Source of the DNA: Gigantopelta aegis
Lineage: Eukaryota; Mollusca; Gastropoda; Neomphalida; Peltospiridae
Direction: 5' to 3'
Assembly: GCF_016097555.1 (NCBI RefSeq)
Contig: NC_054704.1
Location: 30,072,023-30,136,022 of the forward strand
Length of the DNA: 64,000 bases
The position numbers and the translations under genes are program-made. Below, one piece after another: positions 1-10,867 of this stretch. Positions within the stretch are counted from its first letter, which is position 1. Each line of letters starts with the position of its first letter. The notes beneath the pieces were generated by a model. That model made no database searches, was not told the DNA's origin, and saw only the letters and a list, made by a program, of their open reading frames with translations.

Positions 1-214
1 TGCTCACTGGGGGAGTGGTTTCATTGAAGTTTTTTCACCAGCAGGTGGAACGTCTGCTAAAAGGATCAAGTGCCCCTTTAAGAAAGCAAGCAACTTACAT
101 TTTGCTCAGAAGTCGAACACAGTTTACGTCACAGAACACGATTCCCATGCCTTGTGGAAGTTTGAGTGGGAGAGGAATGGCAAATTACAGTTCTGTGATA
201 CCTTGATCTTTTAA
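1..214 (+). CDS. DFPase-like gene, terminal exon (paralogue 1, 5' part outside window)
   Basis: Reading from base 2 gives an open 70-residue tail ending at TAA 212-214. It contains HWGSGFIEVF, KCPF, ASNLHF, YVTEH and LWKFEWERNGK in the order found in squid (Loligo) diisopropyl-fluorophosphatase from about residue 242 to the C-terminus. DFPase is a calcium-dependent six-bladed beta-propeller that hydrolyses organophosphate P-F bonds; its natural substrate is uncertain. The positions matching Trp244, His274 and His287 of the squid enzyme are kept (HWG, NLH, TEH). The exon is cut by the window edge, so its acceptor is not visible. A second paralogue lies 5.4 kb downstream on the same strand. The family call is from remembered sequence similarity and is firm; activity is inferred. 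Confidence 0.85.
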   Translation, partial: AHWGSGFIEVFSPAGGTSAKRIKCPFKKASNLHFAQKSNTVYVTEHDSHALWKFEWERNGKLQFCDTLIF

Positions 215-2756
215 AGATACGACATTGTATGGTATATCTGTCCAAAATATAGGGTGGAATTTATGAGTCTTATTTTCTTTAAGCGCAGGTGGTTAAGGAT
301 TGTAAATGTATGCAGTTTTATGCATGTAAAAGCAGCTCTTAATGTCTTGCCTAGAAGGATTGTATTACACATGTATTTCACATTGGGCCATGTGAAATAT
401 ATTATAAACAATCAAGATGACTTTGGATGTGCTGAGGTATATTCCTGGGCCCGTGCTTTAAAACGTTTAGAGTGTAGCCTCCATTCTCTAATGACATCAC
501 ATGCAGGCAGTCTTAATTTAGAGTCTTGATTCTGGACTCCAAAACAGTTTAATAAGTACCAGGCCAGACCTCACCTTGAAACAAAATTGATGGGAGTGAT
601 TATGTGTGTTATGTGTAAGACTCTACCATAATGATACAATATAATTTCAAATGCTAAGGGGAGGTAAAAATTATTCTCCTGGAACTAGTCTCTGGTGAGT
701 TATGGGGAGCGAGAATGATAGCTTAAATGTTGAGGTCTGGTACTCTAAGAAAGACACTGTAAGTTTCCGTCAGGACTACTGTCAGTGTTTTAGAGGACTA
801 TGTCCTTAAGCTATTCTTTATGTATAATTTTAGCAGTGGTCAAACTGGGAAAACAAGGTTTTGCTGCTGTTTTTGTGTTGAATAAAAATTTATTATTAAT
901 AATACATGTAATACTTAAACAAATCATTGGTGGAAAATCATCTGGGTAAGGGCGTTTTATGAATTTGTCAGGTTAGACCAAAGTGTCTTTTCTTTTAAAG
1001 TTGCAATAAATGTTTATTTTATTATTATACTTGTTCATGTGGGGTAAGGTATCATGTATGTCTGTGTTATCTGTGCATGCTTTATTTTAATATCATTTAT
1101 ATACTGTATATATAATGGAAGTCTGTTTACTGTTTATATGTAGTCCTGAAATTGTAGGAAAATGAGGAGTCTTCCAGGTTTTGAAAAAGTACCAAAGAAA
1201 TAACAGCACCATATTCTTTTGAGTAGCAGCACAAATTAAATGTTTACTGTATATACATTAATTAATAACAATTTTTAAAAAACATGGGACTTGTTACAAA
1301 CCCTTTGAAATTATATTTTAAATATTATTTTTATACTGGTATATAATATAGGACAACTGGATTTATTTATCATAATTCAAGTGGTCATCTAAGGAGCAAT
1401 AGAATCCTTGTTATTTATCTGAAGGAGTAGCCTACATTTGGATGTTACGGCAGTGAGCTTCTAACTCCTTCTATCCAAGAGCAAATGAACCAAATATTAG
1501 ACACCAAACAGCCATAGTTTAAAATGTGCTGAGGTTTTGTTAAATATTAATTTTTAAAGTTTTTAACTAAGACTAGTAATAAATTAGAGTTCAGTCCAGC
1601 CTTTGGCAGCAAATTACACCCTAACAACCAGGTCTCTCATTTATATTTATAAACAAATACATAGTCCCACTCCATTAAAACAAGAAATCCTCTATACATG
1701 TATGTCTTTGACACTGTTGTTTAGTAGGGTATATGGACATCCTGTCAATCCAGCTGAAATTAAATTTCAATTATCTCCCTTGCCAAAGAAAGGCTCTGGC
1801 GTCATATCTGATAGCTGATAACTAATTTTTTTTTTTTTTTTAATAAATCAAATTACTTGATTATACCATGGCTAAAGAAAAGGTTTTTTGACCAAGTGTT
1901 AAAATAACTATCACTGACGTAGGAAGCAGAGATTGGGGTGGAAGACATGGGAGGCATGTCCCCCCTACACTTTGTATCAGCATCAGTAATAGTTTTTATA
2001 TATTTATATATATATATGTGTGTGTGTACCCTCCCCAACCTTTTGGCATCTTCCTATGCCCGTGACTTTGTTAAGACACCAAATAGCTGTAGTTTTAAAA
2101 TGTGCTGAGGTGGTATTTTTCTTTTTCTTTTTTTAAGAAAAAGCTAATTTATTATTTACCCGATTGTTGACACGCCAGGATTTGGAAAGAATGTAGTAGG
2201 TCATCATAAACATAACGGGCCCCTGCTCGGACTATGGTTTCAATTAAATTTTGTTTTAAACATTCACTAAACAATACCTTCTATTATTAAGATACATATC
2301 ATACATTGTTTTATGACCTACCTGTATATTAAAATTAACATGATTAATCTTCAGGTTTTTTTTTCTTTCTTTAATTAACAGGTTGCATTCTAGTCAATTT
2401 ATTTATGCCATTCCATTTGTCAAAAAAACCTATCAATGATGAAATGTTCCATATAGCCTGTGATATATTTTAATACATGTATATATCTCGTTATGCTTTT
2501 CTTTATCAAAGTCTGGCAAAGGTATATCTATTGATATAATTACTGTGCTTGTTATTGTTAATTAATGTACATCTTTTGATACATGTATTTTTATTATGCT
2601 TTGGTAAATAAATAAATAACGATTTTTGGTGTAGTTTTTGTTTGTTTTGTGTTTGTACATTTTAAACCAGCCTGTAATAAGTACATTCTGTTATTGAAGA
2701 TATGTTTCTGAGAATATATGCAATTTCTCTCATTGATCAATTTATGTAATTAGTAA
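215..2756. other. AT-rich 3' flank of the first DFPase gene, no gene seen
   Basis: This 2.5-kb stretch has only short fortuitous ORFs and many AATAAA-like hexamers (for example near 880 and 1005). The 3' UTR of paralogue 1 probably occupies its start. I looked here for upstream exons of paralogue 2, such as the calcium-ligand region around DFPase Asn120, and recognised none. Confidence 0.5.
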
Positions 2757-2848
2757 TTAATACTAAATGTTTGACATCCAGGCGATGATTAATAAATCAA
2801 TAAAACACTTTAAATTTATAAAGGGCACCTACAATATTCGAAAATAAT

Positions 2849-3045
2849 CGGCCTCGGTGGCGATGTGGTTAAGCCATAGGACTACAGGTTGGTAGGTACA
2901 GGGTTCGCAGCCCGGTACTAGCTCGTACCCAGAGCGAGTTCTTAAGGGCTCAAGGTGCAAGGCCACTACACCCTCTTCTCTCTCACTAACCACTAGCCAA
3001 CTAACTCGCTGTCCTGGACAGACAGCCCGTATCGCTGAGATGTCC
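2849..3045 (+). repeat. tRNA-headed SINE, family I
   Basis: The head GGCCTCGGTGGCGATGTGG and the B-box-like GGGTTCGCAGCCC mark a Pol III tRNA-type promoter. The body continues with the ACCCAGAGCGAG and GTCCTGGACAGACAG motifs seen in the copies at 4859 and 46171. The 3' tail of those copies is absent here, so this one is truncated. It sits inside a longer direct repeat (2757-3045 versus 4768-5060). Confidence 0.8.
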
Positions 3046-3590
3046 GTACCAGTGCAATAACGACCAAGGTGTGCAGCAACAACAGTAGTACTGAATTAAT
3101 ATTACGGGCAGGATCTAGCTCTTGTAAGTAGAGTGCTCGACTGAGCATCGAAGGACAGGCGTGTCTTTAATCTGGTGAGCCAAGGTTTTAGGAGAATCAT
3201 TTCATGCCCCCCTAAAAAATACTTTAAAAAAGGAAAGTTTTCTTGACTTAAGGAAGATGGCTCTAGATGTTTTAGAAGAAGAGAAAAAGATCCAGACTGT
3301 CAATCATGAGTGAAAAAAATATATTTCTTGGGAATTACGGATATTGGTGTCACTTGAGAACTTATTGTTAGGTAGGTAGGTAGGTAAGTTGGTCGGTTTT
3401 TGACGTGCACATTCAGAACAAGCTGTTGTAGCGCACGCCTGTCATAACTCATGGACACAGGTGTCGACTTCCGTCGGCTCCTTCATACAGGACAGGAAAG
3501 GGTTTTGGGGTTGGGGAGGGAACAGCCCGTGCTGGCATGTGCAAGGAAGCACAAGCAGCCCGACCAGGGTCGGTAGCAGTATTCAGGAAG

Positions 3591-3760
3591 GAGCGGGATG
3601 TAGCTAAGTAGCAACGCGCTTTCCTGATGCACGGTCAGTCTAGGATCCCTCGGTAAACCCACTGGGCTATTTCTCGTCCAAACCAGTGCATTACGACTGG
3701 TATGGTGAATATAAAAGACCCCTTGCTATTAACGAAACACCTAGATTGGTGCATATATGT
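3591..3760 (+). repeat. SINE family II, diverged partial copy
   Basis: GAGCGGGATGTAGCTAAGTA, the TGGGCTATTTCTCGT stretch and AATATAAAAGA match the family II copies at 6390, 39728 and 63640. It is more diverged and lacks the 3' half. Confidence 0.65.
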
Positions 3761-3900
3761 ATACAATTGCTACTTGCCACCGTTAGTTTCGTTTATTGCA
3801 TTGGTAATAAAGTCAAGTATGCCAAGCACTAGGCTTTTTAAACCAATACCTACACTATAAGGGTTTAACCTTTCAAATTAGATAGCTAGGCTAGTTTAAC

Positions 3901-3946
3901 TCCCCCTCCGTCATTGTATTCAATGCTATACAAGGACGGAGGGGGA
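3901..3946. other. Long perfect-arm hairpin
   Basis: CCCCCTCCGTC pairs with GACGGAGGGGG. The intervening TTGTATtcaatgcTATACAA part can extend the fold, giving an almost continuous palindrome of about 45 bases. Confidence 0.7.
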
Positions 3947-4858
3947 TGGGTGGTCATGAATGACCGTTGAACTCACTAGAATAGGGACTTAAGACAATTA
4001 GGTACAACCTTAACACAAAACTAGGATTCACACACAGACTACATGCTCACTGCATCAGTACACAGGGTGCATTGACTAATGATAACAATACACCCGCCCC
4101 CATTTAATGGCCCAGCACGTACGCTAATAAGGAACCGGACAAAAGAATACCGTTCCGAGTACACAATTGCAATGCACCCGGGGGAAGCTGAACAAAAGAA
4201 TATCGGCCTCCCCCACCCAAACCCCCAATACTTACTGCTGGTAATAACTTGGTACTTAGTGATGCCTCGACCAGAAGCGGTCAGGCCCTTTATAAGGGCC
4301 CTATGGGCAACCTAGGGAGATACCACAGCATCGTAAAGGTCTAAAATTAACGACCTACTCTCGATTCACTAATATCAAAACCTATATTAGCTCGGCCATT
4401 TACCTTTTGACCGACCGTTCAAAATTGCGCCAAATTCCCTCAATCAAAATTGCGCACCCTTTTCTCTTTGGCATTTAACTGCTCCATTCAAATTCCATAG
4501 CACCACCACCACCCCCACCTGCCTGCTACCGATTTGATTGGGCTGCTGGTGCTCCCTTGCACCTGCCAGTGCAGGCGGTCCCTCCTCTCCCCTCCCCCCA
4601 CCTTTCCTGTCATGGATGGAGGAGCCGGCCAAGGCTGGCTCTTGTGCCCATGACAGGCGTGTGCTACAACAGCTTGTTCTGAATATGCACGTAAAACCCT
4701 ATGACATGACATGACAACGAAACACTGTAACGTGTTTCCTCTCTAAGACTAGACCAATATGTAAAAAAATACTAAATGTTTTGACATCCAGGCGATGATT
4801 AAAAAATCAATAAAACACTTTAAATTTATAAAGGGCACCTACAATATTCAAAAATAAC

Positions 4859-5118
4859 CGGCCTCGGTGGCGAAGTGGTTAAGTCATCGGACTACAGGCT
4901 GGTAGGTACAGGGTTCGCAGCCCGGTACTAGCTCATACCCAGAGCGAGTTCTTAAGGGCTCATTGGGTAGGTGTAATGCTACTACACCCTCTTCTCTAAC
5001 ACTAACCACTAGCCAACTAACTCACTGTCCTGGACAGACAGCCCATATAGCTGAGATGTGTGCCCAGGACAGTGTGCTTGAACCTTAATTGGATATAAGC
5101 ACGAAAATAAGTTGAAAT
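4859..5118 (+). repeat. SINE family I, fuller copy
   Basis: It has the same tRNA-like head as the 2849 copy and continues through the body to the tail GGATATAAGCACGAAAATAA. This is the most complete family I copy in the window. The roughly 90 bases upstream (4768-4858) are also shared with 2757-2848, so the two loci are related by duplication rather than by independent insertion. Confidence 0.8.
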
Positions 5119-5651
5119 GACATACATTATTGATATGGTAATACTCTCCCAAAACAAACCGTCGAAGATATTACGCCCCCCACTAAACACGAATAGATTC
5201 ATTGTATTTATTTGTTAAACACTAGATCTGTTACGGGCAATTGGAAATTCGAGGGAATGGGGGTGCGCAGTATCTGCGTCTGTTATCTAACAATCATGCA
5301 TGGAAAATCTCCAAATTTGTCAGAAATTATTGATGTTAGTATCACTTGAAAGCATTTTTTTTTTTTTAATGAAAAGTTCACAATATCCCCCCAAACTATT
5401 TTTCAAGAATAAAAAGTATTTCCGATTTTTTGGCAACAGTAATTTTTATCTCTGATCACTGATGGCATAGCTATGTTTTATGTCATAATTAAAATTCACC
5501 CTTTTTTCCTAATTTCTTTGAACTAGACTTATTAATATGCTGGAATCTGAATGCTTTTCTTCATGTTGACAATTCAGGTTTAAAATTATTATAATTTACA
5601 ATGTGTGAACGTTGGTTTTAATAGCAATTAATGCTGTTCTTGAACTTGCAG
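5119..5651. other. AT-rich intergenic or intronic DNA, nothing recognised
   Basis: This is either the intron upstream of the DFPase paralogue 2 exon or its 5' flank. There are no ORFs with family resemblance. A pyrimidine-rich tract and TTGCAG precede the exon at 5652. Confidence 0.5.
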
Positions 5652-5868
5652 GAACCATTTGGTTCTATCTATTGTGTGACAAATCAAGGGGTGGTTGTCA
5701 AAATAGATACCGGATTTCTGTTTCCCAACGGCATTGCTGTCCTGCATGACGATGATGGGTGTCCCAAAACACTGATTGTGGCAGAGACACCAACGAAACG
5801 TCTCTGGGGTTTCGATATTGTAGGAAGCGGCAGAGTGGATAACAAACGAATCTGGGGACAGTTGTCAG
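5652..5868 (+). CDS. DFPase-like gene, penultimate exon (paralogue 2)
   Basis: The exon is bounded by a CAG acceptor (5649-5651) and a GT donor (5869-5870). It encodes 72 residues plus one base, starting EPFGSIYC and containing FLFPNGIAV, LIVAETPTKRLWGFDI and NKRIWGQLSG. It aligns without gaps to squid DFPase from about residue 150. FPN corresponds to Phe173-Pro174-Asn175, and Asn175 is a ligand of the catalytic calcium. The exon ends in phase 1 and joins the 7238 exon cleanly, since the split codon becomes Gly. The N-terminal half of the propeller, including the Glu21 and Asn120 ligands, is not recognisable in the 5.4 kb upstream. This is therefore a 5'-truncated duplicate, or a gene whose other exons I could not see. 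Confidence 0.85.
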
Positions 5869-6187
5869 GTACATGTTAAAACACGGTTACTTGCCTGTAA
5901 AGGTGAAGGCCTACTTCATGTAATATCACATGGCCAAAAACATAATTGCCTGTTGTTGTCCATCTGGGTTAAACAGTTACAGCGTTTTTCTGTCTAGGTA
6001 AATAATGTCACATTCCAGCTACTTCGATCGGAAATACTATTCGTAGTAATACAGTAAACACTGTTTACATTGTCCAGTAGAAAACGCATACCGCCCCAAT
6101 GACATAACTAGCGTGAGAGTATTAGGTTTCTTGATCTCTCTGGTGACCAACGATTAAAGTGTGGCTCTCTTGTCTACCACTGAAACA

Positions 6188-6213
6188 CCCCCCCCCCCCC
6201 CCCCCCCCCCCCC
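6188..6213. repeat. Poly(C) run, 26 bases
   Basis: A homopolymer of C in the intron of DFPase paralogue 2. Confidence 0.95.
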
Positions 6214-6389
6214 AACCCAATCAAATACTGCAATCGCGCACAGGTCTGAAAATGCGTTTACAACACTGACCCTCCCTCCCTGGTAGACAATTTTCATTTG
6301 CCATATTTGTATACTTAAGTAAGTTTATACTAAAGGCTCAAATAGTCAGACAAAATAGTATAGGCCTATGTACTTAATTTGACATTAAA

Positions 6390-6692
6390 GGGCGGGACTT
6401 AGCTCAGTAGTACAGCGTTCGCTTGATGCGCGGTCGGTTTGGGATCGATCCCAGTCTGTGGGCCCATTGGGCTATTTCTCGTTCCAGTCAGTGCACCACG
6501 ACTGGTATATCAAAGGCCATGGTATGCATTATCCTTTCTGTGGGATGATGCATATAAAAGATCCCTTGCTACTAACGAAAAAATGTAGCGGGTTTCCTTT
6601 CTAAGATTATATATGCCACAATTACCAAATGGTTGACATCCAATAGCCGATGATTAATAAATCAATGTGCTCTAGAGGTGTCGTTAAACAAC
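6390..6692 (+). repeat. SINE family II, near-complete copy
   Basis: The head GGGCGGGACTTAGCTCAGTA with the B-box-like GGGATCGATCCC is followed by TGGGCTATTTCTCGTTCCAG, the ATATAAAAGATCCCTTGCT region and the tail GACATCCAATAGCCGATG...GTGTCGTTAAACA. It lies in the intron between the two DFPase paralogue 2 exons. Confidence 0.85.
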
Positions 6693-6876
6693 AGCCCCTC
6701 CCCCCCCAAACAACAACAACAAAACCCCCCAAAGAAACATAATTTGTCATTTAGTAGCTGGCATTGTGATGTATTCATGTGTGAAATACACTGTGAAATG
6801 ATCGGCAATCCCAATAAACATATTCGTATTCGTCTTCATGTGCATGTGCATTTTAATGTATTCATGTGTGGAACAC

Positions 6877-7153
6877 CCCTGCGCGTGCTGTAACCTCACC
6901 GTGGTGCAGGGGTGTAACATTCTCTTTGAGAATGGCTAATACAGCACAAATTGAAATTTTGAGTAAAAGTCAGTATCTATCTGTGATATTTGTATTTTTC
7001 ACAGTTCTTTACAGTGTTTTTATTTAAATTTTGAATTTTTATATTAATGTTTATCATCACCTTTGTTGTTTGCATTACCATAGTTTGACATCCAATAGCC
7101 GATGTATTTTTCGTGCTGGGGTGTTGTTAAACATTCATTCATTCATTCATTCA
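6877..7153 (+). repeat. SINE-like repeat, family III, with a 16-bp target-site duplication
   Basis: The unit runs from CCCTGCGCGTGCTGTAACC to a (CATT)n tail and is flanked by perfect copies of TTCATGTGTGGAACAC (6861-6876 and 7154-7169), so the boundaries are exact. A second copy lies inverted at 40861-41148. The head is not an obvious tRNA. The 3' part (GACATCCAATAGCCGATG) is shared with family II. Confidence 0.85.
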
Positions 7154-7237
7154 TTCATGTGTGGAACACGCTGTGAAATGATCGGCAATCCCAATAAACA
7201 TATTCGTATTCTGGATTTATCGAGTTTTCTGCCACAG

Positions 7238-7506
7238 GTGACTTCCGCGGACCAGATGGTATAGATTTCGACAAGCACAACAATCTGCTCGTGACTTACC
7301 AAAGAAGCGGAAGTATCGAGGTGTTTCCGCCAGGTGGAGGGTGGCCCGTCAAGTCCATCAGGTGTCCATTCACATGTCCAAGCAACCTTCACTTCAGACC
7401 AGGCTCCAGGGACGTCTACGTCACTGAACATCAGTATGATGGCTTGTGGAGATTTGAATGGGAATGTGGAGGAAAACCACAGATGTGCGACCTTGACAAT
7501 GCTTGA
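7238..7506 (+). CDS. DFPase-like gene, terminal exon (paralogue 2)
   Basis: The exon follows CCACAG (7232-7237) and runs in frame from the 5652 exon to TGA at 7504-7506. It encodes 89 residues: GDFRGPDGIDFDKHNNLLV, then SGSIEVFPPGGG, SIRCPF, PSNLHF, VYVTEH and LWRFEW. The PDGID motif keeps the squid DFPase calcium ligands Asp229 and Asp232, and NLH and TEH keep His274 and His287. The active-site Trp244 is not conserved: squid has NWGSS and this copy has YQRSG, whereas paralogue 1 keeps HWGSG. The C-terminus ends a few residues earlier than in the squid enzyme. Altered substrate preference is possible but is inference. Confidence 0.88.
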
Positions 7507-7555
7507 ACAAAGACATCGGCAGCCCAGCCCCCTTCCAAACTCTGAAGATATGCAT

Positions 7556-7556
<1 letters not shown>

Positions 7557-7643
<87 letters not shown>
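7557..7643. repeat. (CT)n microsatellite
   Basis: An uninterrupted CT dinucleotide array of about 87 bases, starting 50 bases after the DFPase stop codon, probably within its 3' UTR. Confidence 0.95.
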
Positions 7644-7647
<4 letters not shown>

Positions 7648-8260
7648 GGAGTATAAATATATTACCCCACCCTCAGGTTGTGGCATCTTCCAACGTCTAT
7701 GCTTAATGTTGGGATTTATTGATTATACCACAACTTAAACACATCGGACGTCAGGCTGCTAAACTCTGATGATTATGCATTGCCTACCCCCCCCCCCCCC
7801 CCCAACCTGGCTGAAAGCAAAATTAAAATATAACACCCACTCCCAGGTTGTTGGAACCTTATTTGTTAATTAGTTGAGTTTTCTTGTCGATGAGCACATG
7901 TGATTTTTAACTGATTCAACAAATCAATTTAATTCCTATTTTAGGATTTTAGGTCTTAGTAGATCTAACAAAAACCGATGTCAGTACAAGTTCAGGTAAC
8001 CTTTTATTTGACCAGTTAAAACACCACATTCAGAATAACCTCGCAATAACGGGTCACCTGAACACAAAGTTCGCCTAAAAATGTGTACTGAGAATGTCTA
8101 AATCCAATGTTCAAAGTGAACAAATAATCGGGATCCAGTATTTAGAATCCGAAATATTTTATACCTTGAACATATTATAACCGTGACTGTTATCTTCCTT
8201 GGTTATTATTTTGCTGTAGAACTACTTTGGGGAATGCAGTCTGGGAGCAATGAGGTCCAG

Positions 8261-8327
8261 CCTAAATACAAAAATGAAAGAGAGATGAGCCGAGTTCCGA
8301 AGTGTTTATTCCTGGTCAGTCAAGTGC
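8261..8327 (+). repeat. 67-bp direct repeat, copy 1 (partner at 9180-9246)
   Basis: CTAAATACAAAAATGAAAGA through GTTTATTCCTGGTCAGTCAA is repeated nearly perfectly at 9180-9246, bracketing an 852-bp AT-rich interval with no coding content. Confidence 0.85.
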
Positions 8328-9179
8328 GTTGTATTTTACATAGAATACATCTTGCAACAATATAAGATGTGTACATAAAATCGATTCATACATATATATT
8401 AGAAAACGTATTAAAACGTTTAAACAGTTAGGCAACTACATTACGTGAAATAATGATTAAACCAAATGGCTTGTATAACAATGTAGAGGTAAATAACTGT
8501 GTTTGTTGACTTCGTTTCTAAGTATAAAATACTGTTCATTATGAGAACATTACATATAGTAACTACGGTAATATATTAATTATGCATAATGGCTGTATAC
8601 ACAGGTAACAGTAAATAACTGTATTAGTTAAATTGTGTATATATTGTTTCCATGCATATTGCGTTTACTCCCGAATGTACATGTTAGTGACTAACGATTT
8701 GTAATAATGATCAATAAAGTACATATTGCGCGTGTTCCTGTGGCGCCAACGACATGTAATAAATAGCATTTTACGGGAGTTACTGTGGCGCTAATTACAT
8801 GTAGTACTGATATATAAATTAATCATCGCAGTAGCGTACTATATATATCTTGTGTGTCGAACGTGTTTACCTTTTTGGTATTTGACATTATTTACACTTA
8901 TATAATTTCGCCTACATTGATCAGCTAGTTAGGTACATGCACGTAATACATATAATAAACAGACATTCACATTTCTACCAAATATGTCATTTAACATTAT
9001 TCATATGTGCATTAAATATATCCGAATGTATAGATTCATGTAGATAGCAAATGTACATAATAACATTGTATGCAATTAGGATGGCCCACAGATATATTGT
9101 ATAGTAGATACCGGTATGCACTAAGGTAATCAATACATGTAATAAACATTTTATAACAAACATAGTTTAAAGGTACTTA

Positions 9180-9246
9180 CCTAAATACAAAAATGAAAGA
9201 GAGATGAGCCGAGTTCCGAAGTGTTTATTCCTGGTCAGTCAAGTGT
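9180..9246 (+). repeat. 67-bp direct repeat, copy 2
   Basis: Partner of 8261-8327. Beyond GTCAAGTG the two flanks diverge. Confidence 0.85.
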
Positions 9247-9288
9247 GTTGTAACTGGACACTGGTCTGTGCGTTATTTTATAGCACTC

Positions 9289-9535
9289 GGCTCATATCGT
9301 TACGTATTAATGTATTTAGGTATTTTAATTATTGTCAAGATTATTGCCGTAATCAATTTACTCTGGATAAGACATCTTTTGTCTACAGCGGTCCTTAATC
9401 GGCGCATACCCATTAATTGGAGCCGGCTCATATCGTTACGTATTGATATACTTAGGTATTTTATTTATTGTCAGGATTATTGCCGTAATCAATCTACTCG
9501 GCCCAAGACATCTTTTGTCTCTTGCGCCGCCAGTC
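9289..9535 (+). repeat. Two-copy tandem repeat, 136-bp period
   Basis: GGCTCATATCGTTACGTATT begins at 9289 and again at 9425. Both copies continue through ATTGCCGTAATCAAT to AAGACATCTTTTGTCT with scattered substitutions. Confidence 0.85.
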
Positions 9536-9713
9536 TGAAGGCACCTGTTAATTGCAGTCGAACTGTCACAATTTTAAATAATTATATGTCTGTTGTTAGA
9601 TTGGATGGATTGTAACTTGACGACTTTGGCGATTATAACTTACGTTGCTAGAGTTAAATATATTTTATTTTAATCCGCTTATGGCATGTCCAAGCGAGGC
9701 GTTTCCCCCCCCT

Positions 9714-9990
9714 ATGACAATATCATCGCTTACATTGGCTGATGTCAACTCTATTAATGGAAACCCAATTTACATTGGATCCGAAATATTTTATACATTG
9801 ACTACATCATCGCTTACATTGGCTTATGTCAGCTCTATTAATAGAAACCAATTTACATTGGATCCGATATATTTGATACATTGACGATATCATCGCTTAC
9901 ATTGGCTTATATGAGCTCTATTAATGGAAATCAAGTTGCATTAGATCCCGGACATATCATTGCTTACAGAATATTTTATACTTTGGTGCT
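9714..9990 (+). repeat. Tandem repeat, about 84-bp period, nearly three copies
   Basis: Each copy starts near ATCATCGCTTACATTGGCT and runs through CTCTATTAATGGAAA to ATTGGATCCGAAATATTTTA. The third copy is more diverged. The weak ORFs across it are an accident of the period being a multiple of three. Confidence 0.85.
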
Positions 9991-10867
9991 CTTAAGTAAA
10001 CATTTGTATATACATTACTGTTTCTGTATCTGTATATGTTTTTCTAGATGCAATCAAACCTGCCTTAAGCGGACACTCATGATGTAGGCAAAAATGTGTT
10101 TCAATGTTTACTGTATGTACTGGTATATAAATGAATGTGTGCTCTTATAGTATAGTGTAAATCAACTTTCTACTATATACACTTTTACCTATTGCTTGAC
10201 ATGGTGAATAATGGTTGAAATGTAGACGGTGTCATCAGAAGGCAACGGTATTTTAACCCTCTTAGAATATTCATACATTTATGTACAGTAGAACATGAAT
10301 GAATAAATGTTTAAACGACCACCCAGTACAAAGGGAAATCGGCATTTATATGTCAACGGTGTATAAAACAATGAAAGCGATATATTTTGCGATCAAAACA
10401 CAGTGTATGGAACTGTGGTACATTTTATTCAGACAAACTCTACATTGAACAGCATACAATATATATTTCCCTTATTGACAAATATCAACCCATGCAAAGG
10501 GAGAAGACATGGGTTGTTACAGTAATTTTATATATAATTATACACATATAATGTAGTTACTACTTTATAGGCAGACTTAATTAAAATCAGGGCATAAACT
10601 TTGGCACGAACGATTTGCACGAACGGTTATGCAAAACCAATATCGCCCGTCGTTCGTGTGTGCAAAAACTATAATCGCTCGTCAGAAAATGTAAACTGAC
10701 GTGTTTTGGCTAATATAACTATTTGTGGAATAAAATAATAACAGAACAGGCCTAGCATTGCATGTGCAATCTGGATCGGAACGTTTATTTGGGGAATCCC
10801 CTTTTCGTTATTATTTTTTTTTTTTTTACATCATATCGGGTTTTGATTTACAAATGACGTCACGACT
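9991..10867. other. AT-rich intergenic DNA, no gene
   Basis: There are no supported ORFs. Around 10585-10690 the motif GCACGAACGATTTGCACGAA and the word GGGCATAAACTTTG recur, in inverted and diverged form, near 14240-14330; see findings. Confidence 0.4.

Larger units (their letters stand above)
3391..4712. repeat. Unclassified 1.3-kb repeat with inverted arms
   Basis: About 60 bases at 3391-3450 recur inverted at 4650-4712, sharing ATTCAGAACAAGCTGTTGTA and ACGCCTGTCAT. Between them lie a SINE fragment (3591-3760), a strong hairpin (3901-3946) and a block at 4330-4432 that recurs at 49065-49175. No coding domain is recognisable; the short ORFs here look random. It may be a non-autonomous DNA element or a composite of several repeats. 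Confidence 0.4.
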
